Under the pieces are notes generated by a model, which searched no databases, was not told the DNA's origin, and saw nothing but the letters and a program-made list of their open reading frames with translations. Positions 6,099 through 7,580 of a stretch of 7,580 nucleotides of DNA are shown one piece after another; position 1 is the first letter of the stretch, and each line of letters opens with the position of its first letter. A program made the translations under genes and the position numbers. Origin of the DNA: Acidimicrobiales bacterium (GTDB lineage: Bacteria; Actinomycetota; Acidimicrobiia; Acidimicrobiales; CADCSY01); NCBI GenBank assembly GCA_030447125.1, contig JAUJLZ010000022.1, forward strand, positions 2,677 to 10,256, read 5' to 3'.

Positions 6099-6803
6099 TC
6101 AGGGGTGCAGGGGGAGCTCCAGGTCGTCCTCGACCACGGCGTGGGCCACCTCGCCGATCTTGGTGTTGGTGTTGCGGGCATGGTCGCGCAGCAGATCGAA
6201 GGCGGCGCCCATCGAGATGTCCCGCGCCCCGGCGAGCTTGCCCTTGGCCTGTTCGATGATCACCCGGCTGTTGAAGGCATGTTGGAGGTTGTCCTCGGCT
6301 CTCGCTCCCGCCATGGCCACTGCGCCGTGGGCGGCGAACACACACCCGATGGCGATGTCATCCTCACTGAACGCATCTGCCTGCTTCGAGTAGAGGTTGA
6401 GCGCTCCCATGGTGTCCTCTTCGATGAAGAGCCGCAGCGACAGGATGCTCTCCACCCCCGTCTCGGCGTGGGCCCGCCGAGCGAAGTCGGGCCATCGTCC
6501 CTCCTGCGAGAGCCGCCCGGTGTGGAAGGTGTCCTGCTCCTTGATGGCGTCGAGGCAGGGGCCCTCGCCGACCTCGTTCTGGAGGTCGTCCATGGTGGCC
6601 GGGACATCGTCGGTCCTCGGTCCCGAGGTGATCCGGCGACGCTTGATGAGCGAGATCCCGGCGTGCTGACAGGCGTCGAGTGTCTCCACGGCGAGGTGGA
6701 CGAGCTTGGCCAGGGTGGCGTCGACGTCGTCTTCGGCCCGCAGCGCCCGCGCCGCCTCCCCGAACGTCTCGGCCAACTCGATGCGATCGTTCCCGTCGCC
6801 CAC
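6099..6803 (-). CDS. GAF-ANTAR regulator (RNA-binding antiterminator type)
   Basis: A 234-aa soluble regulator. A GAF sensor domain spans about 27-165, with NEVGEGPCLDA (76-86) and SLRLFIEEDTMGALNLYS (122-139), both typical of actinobacterial GAF-ANTAR proteins. An ANTAR domain occupies about 172-226: SRVIIEQAKGKLAGARDIS (179-197), AFDLLRDHARNTNTKIGEVA (201-220). ANTAR domains bind RNA with paired hexaloop stem-loops and prevent termination. The GAF ligand is unknown. The frame stays open to 6974, but that would overlap the divergent gene, so GTG 6803 is preferred. It lies 7 nt after a TAGCGT (TANNNT-type -10), so the mRNA could be leaderless; alternatively GGAGG abuts the start. It is first in the run of four minus-strand genes and so probably controls the transporter cluster or itself. 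Confidence 0.85.
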   Translation of the reverse strand: MGDGNDRIELAETFGEAARALRAEDDVDATLAKLVHLAVETLDACQHAGISLIKRRRITSGPRTDDVPATMDDLQNEVGEGPCLDAIKEQDTFHTGRLSQEGRWPDFARRAHAETGVESILSLRLFIEEDTMGALNLYSKQADAFSEDDIAIGCVFAAHGAVAMAGARAEDNLQHAFNSRVIIEQAKGKLAGARDISMGAAFDLLRDHARNTNTKIGEVAHAVVEDDLELPLHP

Positions 6804-6871
6804 CCTCCAGACGCTACCGCCCGAAGGTTCCCGCCCAGTACATCCAGATGCTCCCGGTAGCCTCCGGAGGG
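6803..6871. repeat. Imperfect 17-bp inverted repeat (15/17) in divergent promoter region
   Basis: On the minus strand CGGTAGCGTCTGGAGGG (6819 to 6803) matches plus-strand CGGTAGCCTCCGGAGGG (6855-6871) at 15 of 17 positions, with a 35-bp spacer between the arms. Each arm points outwards toward its own gene and contains a TANNNT -10-like hexamer (TAGCGT or TAGCCT). The predicted transcript start would fall at the GTG of the ANTAR gene on one side and near 6871, 36 nt before the DUF1269 ATG, on the other. The arms may be matched core promoters, paired operator half-sites, or both. Confidence 0.6.
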
Positions 6872-6888
6872 CAAGGACGCCGAGCATC
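6847..6888 (+). promoter_or_regulatory. Nested inverted repeats upstream of the DUF1269 gene
   Basis: GATGCTC (6847-6853) pairs perfectly with GAGCATC (6882-6888) across 28 nt. Inside lies the 10-bp perfect palindrome CCTCCGGAGG (6861-6870), which also forms part of the right arm of the larger inverted repeat. The Shine-Dalgarno AAGGAG follows at 6897-6902. It may be an operator or an mRNA structure. If transcription starts near 6871, the outer stem would not be in the RNA, which favours a DNA site. Confidence 0.35.
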
Positions 6889-6906
6889 CCGATTCCAAGG
6901 AGAACG

Positions 6907-7428
6907 ATGGCCAACGACCAGACCCTCGTCGCGATCTCGTTCAGCGACAGCTTTCGGGCGACAGAGTTCCTCACTGCGGCCAGCCGACTCGCCTCGGACG
7001 GTCACCTCGTGATCCGCGATGCCGTCTACCTGGTGAAAGACGCCGACGGGAAGACCTACGTCAAGGAGACCACCGACCTCGAGACCGGCGGTGCGGCCCT
7101 CACCGGCGCCTTTTGGGCGAGCCTGTTCGGATTGGTCCTCGGCGGTCCGGTCGGGCTCTTGATCGGTGGGGGAATCGGCGCCGGCGCCGGCGCCTTGACC
7201 GCCAAGGCCGTAGACATCGGGGTGGCCGACGAGCTGATCTCCCAGCTCCGAGAAGCGGCCCAGGCGGGGACCACCACCCTGATCCTGCTGGTGAGCCACA
7301 TCGACCAGGAGCCGCTGCTCGCAGAGCTCCGTCGGTTCGAGGGCGCCCGGCTGGTCTACGGCGACCTGCCGGAAAGCGCCCTAGACCGGGTGCGCACCGC
7401 CTTGAGCGGCGAGACCAGCACCGGCTGA
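6907..7428 (+). CDS. DUF1269 glycine-rich membrane protein
   Basis: A 173-aa protein of the DUF1269 family (PF06897), of unknown function. Residues 1-60 form an alpha/beta-looking domain: LVAISFSDSFRATEFLTAAS (7-26), then a DAVYLVKDADGKTYVKETTD stretch at about 38-57. A glycine/alanine-rich hydrophobic hairpin follows (about 60-100), with GGPVGLLIGGGIGAGAGAL (80-98). DIGVADELISQL (103-114) and a second small domain ending in VYGDLPESAL complete the chain. This order is typical of the family, which is common in actinobacteria and sometimes linked to stress responses. ATG 6907 was chosen for AAGGAG at 6897-6902 and because the family core begins there; the frame is open upstream only across the divergent intergenic region and regulator gene. 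It is divergent from the ANTAR gene and may share its control region. Confidence 0.87.
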   Translation: MANDQTLVAISFSDSFRATEFLTAASRLASDGHLVIRDAVYLVKDADGKTYVKETTDLETGGAALTGAFWASLFGLVLGGPVGLLIGGGIGAGAGALTAKAVDIGVADELISQLREAAQAGTTTLILLVSHIDQEPLLAELRRFEGARLVYGDLPESALDRVRTALSGETSTG

Positions 7429-7481
7429 GCCAGTGGCTCCGGTCGCTGGGCCCGACCGAAGCCGCCTCCAGCTCAGCGGCT
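7427..7481 (+). terminator. Three tandem small hairpins after the DUF1269 gene
   Basis: Immediately at and after the stop codon are GAGCC-AGT-GGCTC (7427-7439), CGGTCG (7440-7445) with CGACCG (7453-7458) around a 7-nt loop, and AGCCGC (7460-7465) with GCGGCT (7476-7481) around a 10-nt loop. No T-tract follows. Position suggests transcription termination or 3'-end protection of the DUF1269 mRNA; the stems are short, so this is a candidate only. Confidence 0.4.
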
Positions 7482-7533
7482 GACGTTGCCCGCCAGCGAG
7501 GCCAGTCCTGCTCCTTGGCCCTCCTCGGCGCAC

Positions 7534-7580
7534 CCGTCGGGGCCTCGATCGCTCGAGGTGCTCGAGCTCGTCGCCGAGGG
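7534..7580 (+). other. Possible start of a LuxR-type HTH coding region, cut by right edge
   Basis: In the frame beginning at 7429 the last bases read PSGPRSLEVLELVAE. This resembles the first helix of a LuxR/NarL-type helix-turn-helix, commonly (L)TPRExEVLELVAEG in actinobacterial proteins. The reading frame is open back to the DUF1269 stop, with TTG 7486 as the only plausible in-frame start nearby and no visible Shine-Dalgarno. The segment before it is Pro/Ala/Ser-rich and does not resemble a receiver or sensor domain. It could be a short HTH protein, the remnant of a broken gene, or chance. On the opposite strand, a frame ending at TGA 7476-7474 is also open to the edge but is low complexity. 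Confidence 0.3.

Noticed and set aside
6804..6974. Extended GAF-ANTAR start with a hydrophobic N-terminal segment
   Set aside because: The segment resembles a membrane helix, but it is the antisense of the promoter region and the DUF1269 start. The soluble GAF-ANTAR family does not need it, and it would overlap the divergent gene.

Overview
The window is GC-rich, densely packed bacterial DNA with GTG starts, overlapping stop/start codons and strong G/C preference at third codon positions. A mycothiol-type DsbA-fold reductase (Rv2466c-like), a GAF-ANTAR RNA-binding regulator and a YbdK-type ligase together point to an actinomycete. An environmental lineage such as Acidimicrobiia is possible, but nothing here fixes the genus. 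I recognise no rRNA, tRNA, CRISPR array or insertion sequence.

Layout. (1) Bases 1-371, minus: 5' part of a SixA-like histidine phosphatase gene running off the left edge. (2) Bases 372-462: short divergent intergenic region with a 12-bp palindrome, a strong Shine-Dalgarno and a candidate 15-codon leader ORF that overlaps the next start. (3) Bases 463-2229, plus: a two-gene thiol/redox unit, a YbdK/GCS2-family carboxylate-amine ligase followed 27 nt later by a CPWC reductase of the mycothiol-dependent nitroreductase type. (4) A compact hairpin at 2229-2249 separates this unit from a convergent minus-strand cluster. (5) Bases 2239-6803, minus, in transcription order: GAF-ANTAR regulator, 40-nt gap, 14-helix MFS transporter, membrane-anchored DM13-domain protein, NqrB/RnfD/UnbU-like integral membrane protein. 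The last three genes are joined by a GTGA and a TGATG overlap. (6) Bases 6804-6906: divergent control region with an imperfect 17-bp inverted repeat (15/17) and nested palindromes. (7) Bases 6907-7428, plus: DUF1269 glycine-rich membrane protein. (8) Bases 7429-7580: tandem small hairpins, then a reading frame resembling the start of a LuxR-type helix-turn-helix cut by the right edge.

How the genes may work together. The plus-strand pair looks like low-molecular-weight-thiol or redox housekeeping. The minus-strand cluster is the unusual part. An ANTAR antiterminator heads an operon for a transporter with a Met/His-rich N-terminal two-helix extension, an extracytoplasmic DM13 domain (proposed in the literature to be redox active), and a flavoprotein-subunit homologue that seems to lack the loop carrying covalent FMN in true RnfD/NqrB. 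I infer a membrane assembly linking electron transfer or metal/cofactor handling to transport. Its substrate cannot be read from the sequence.
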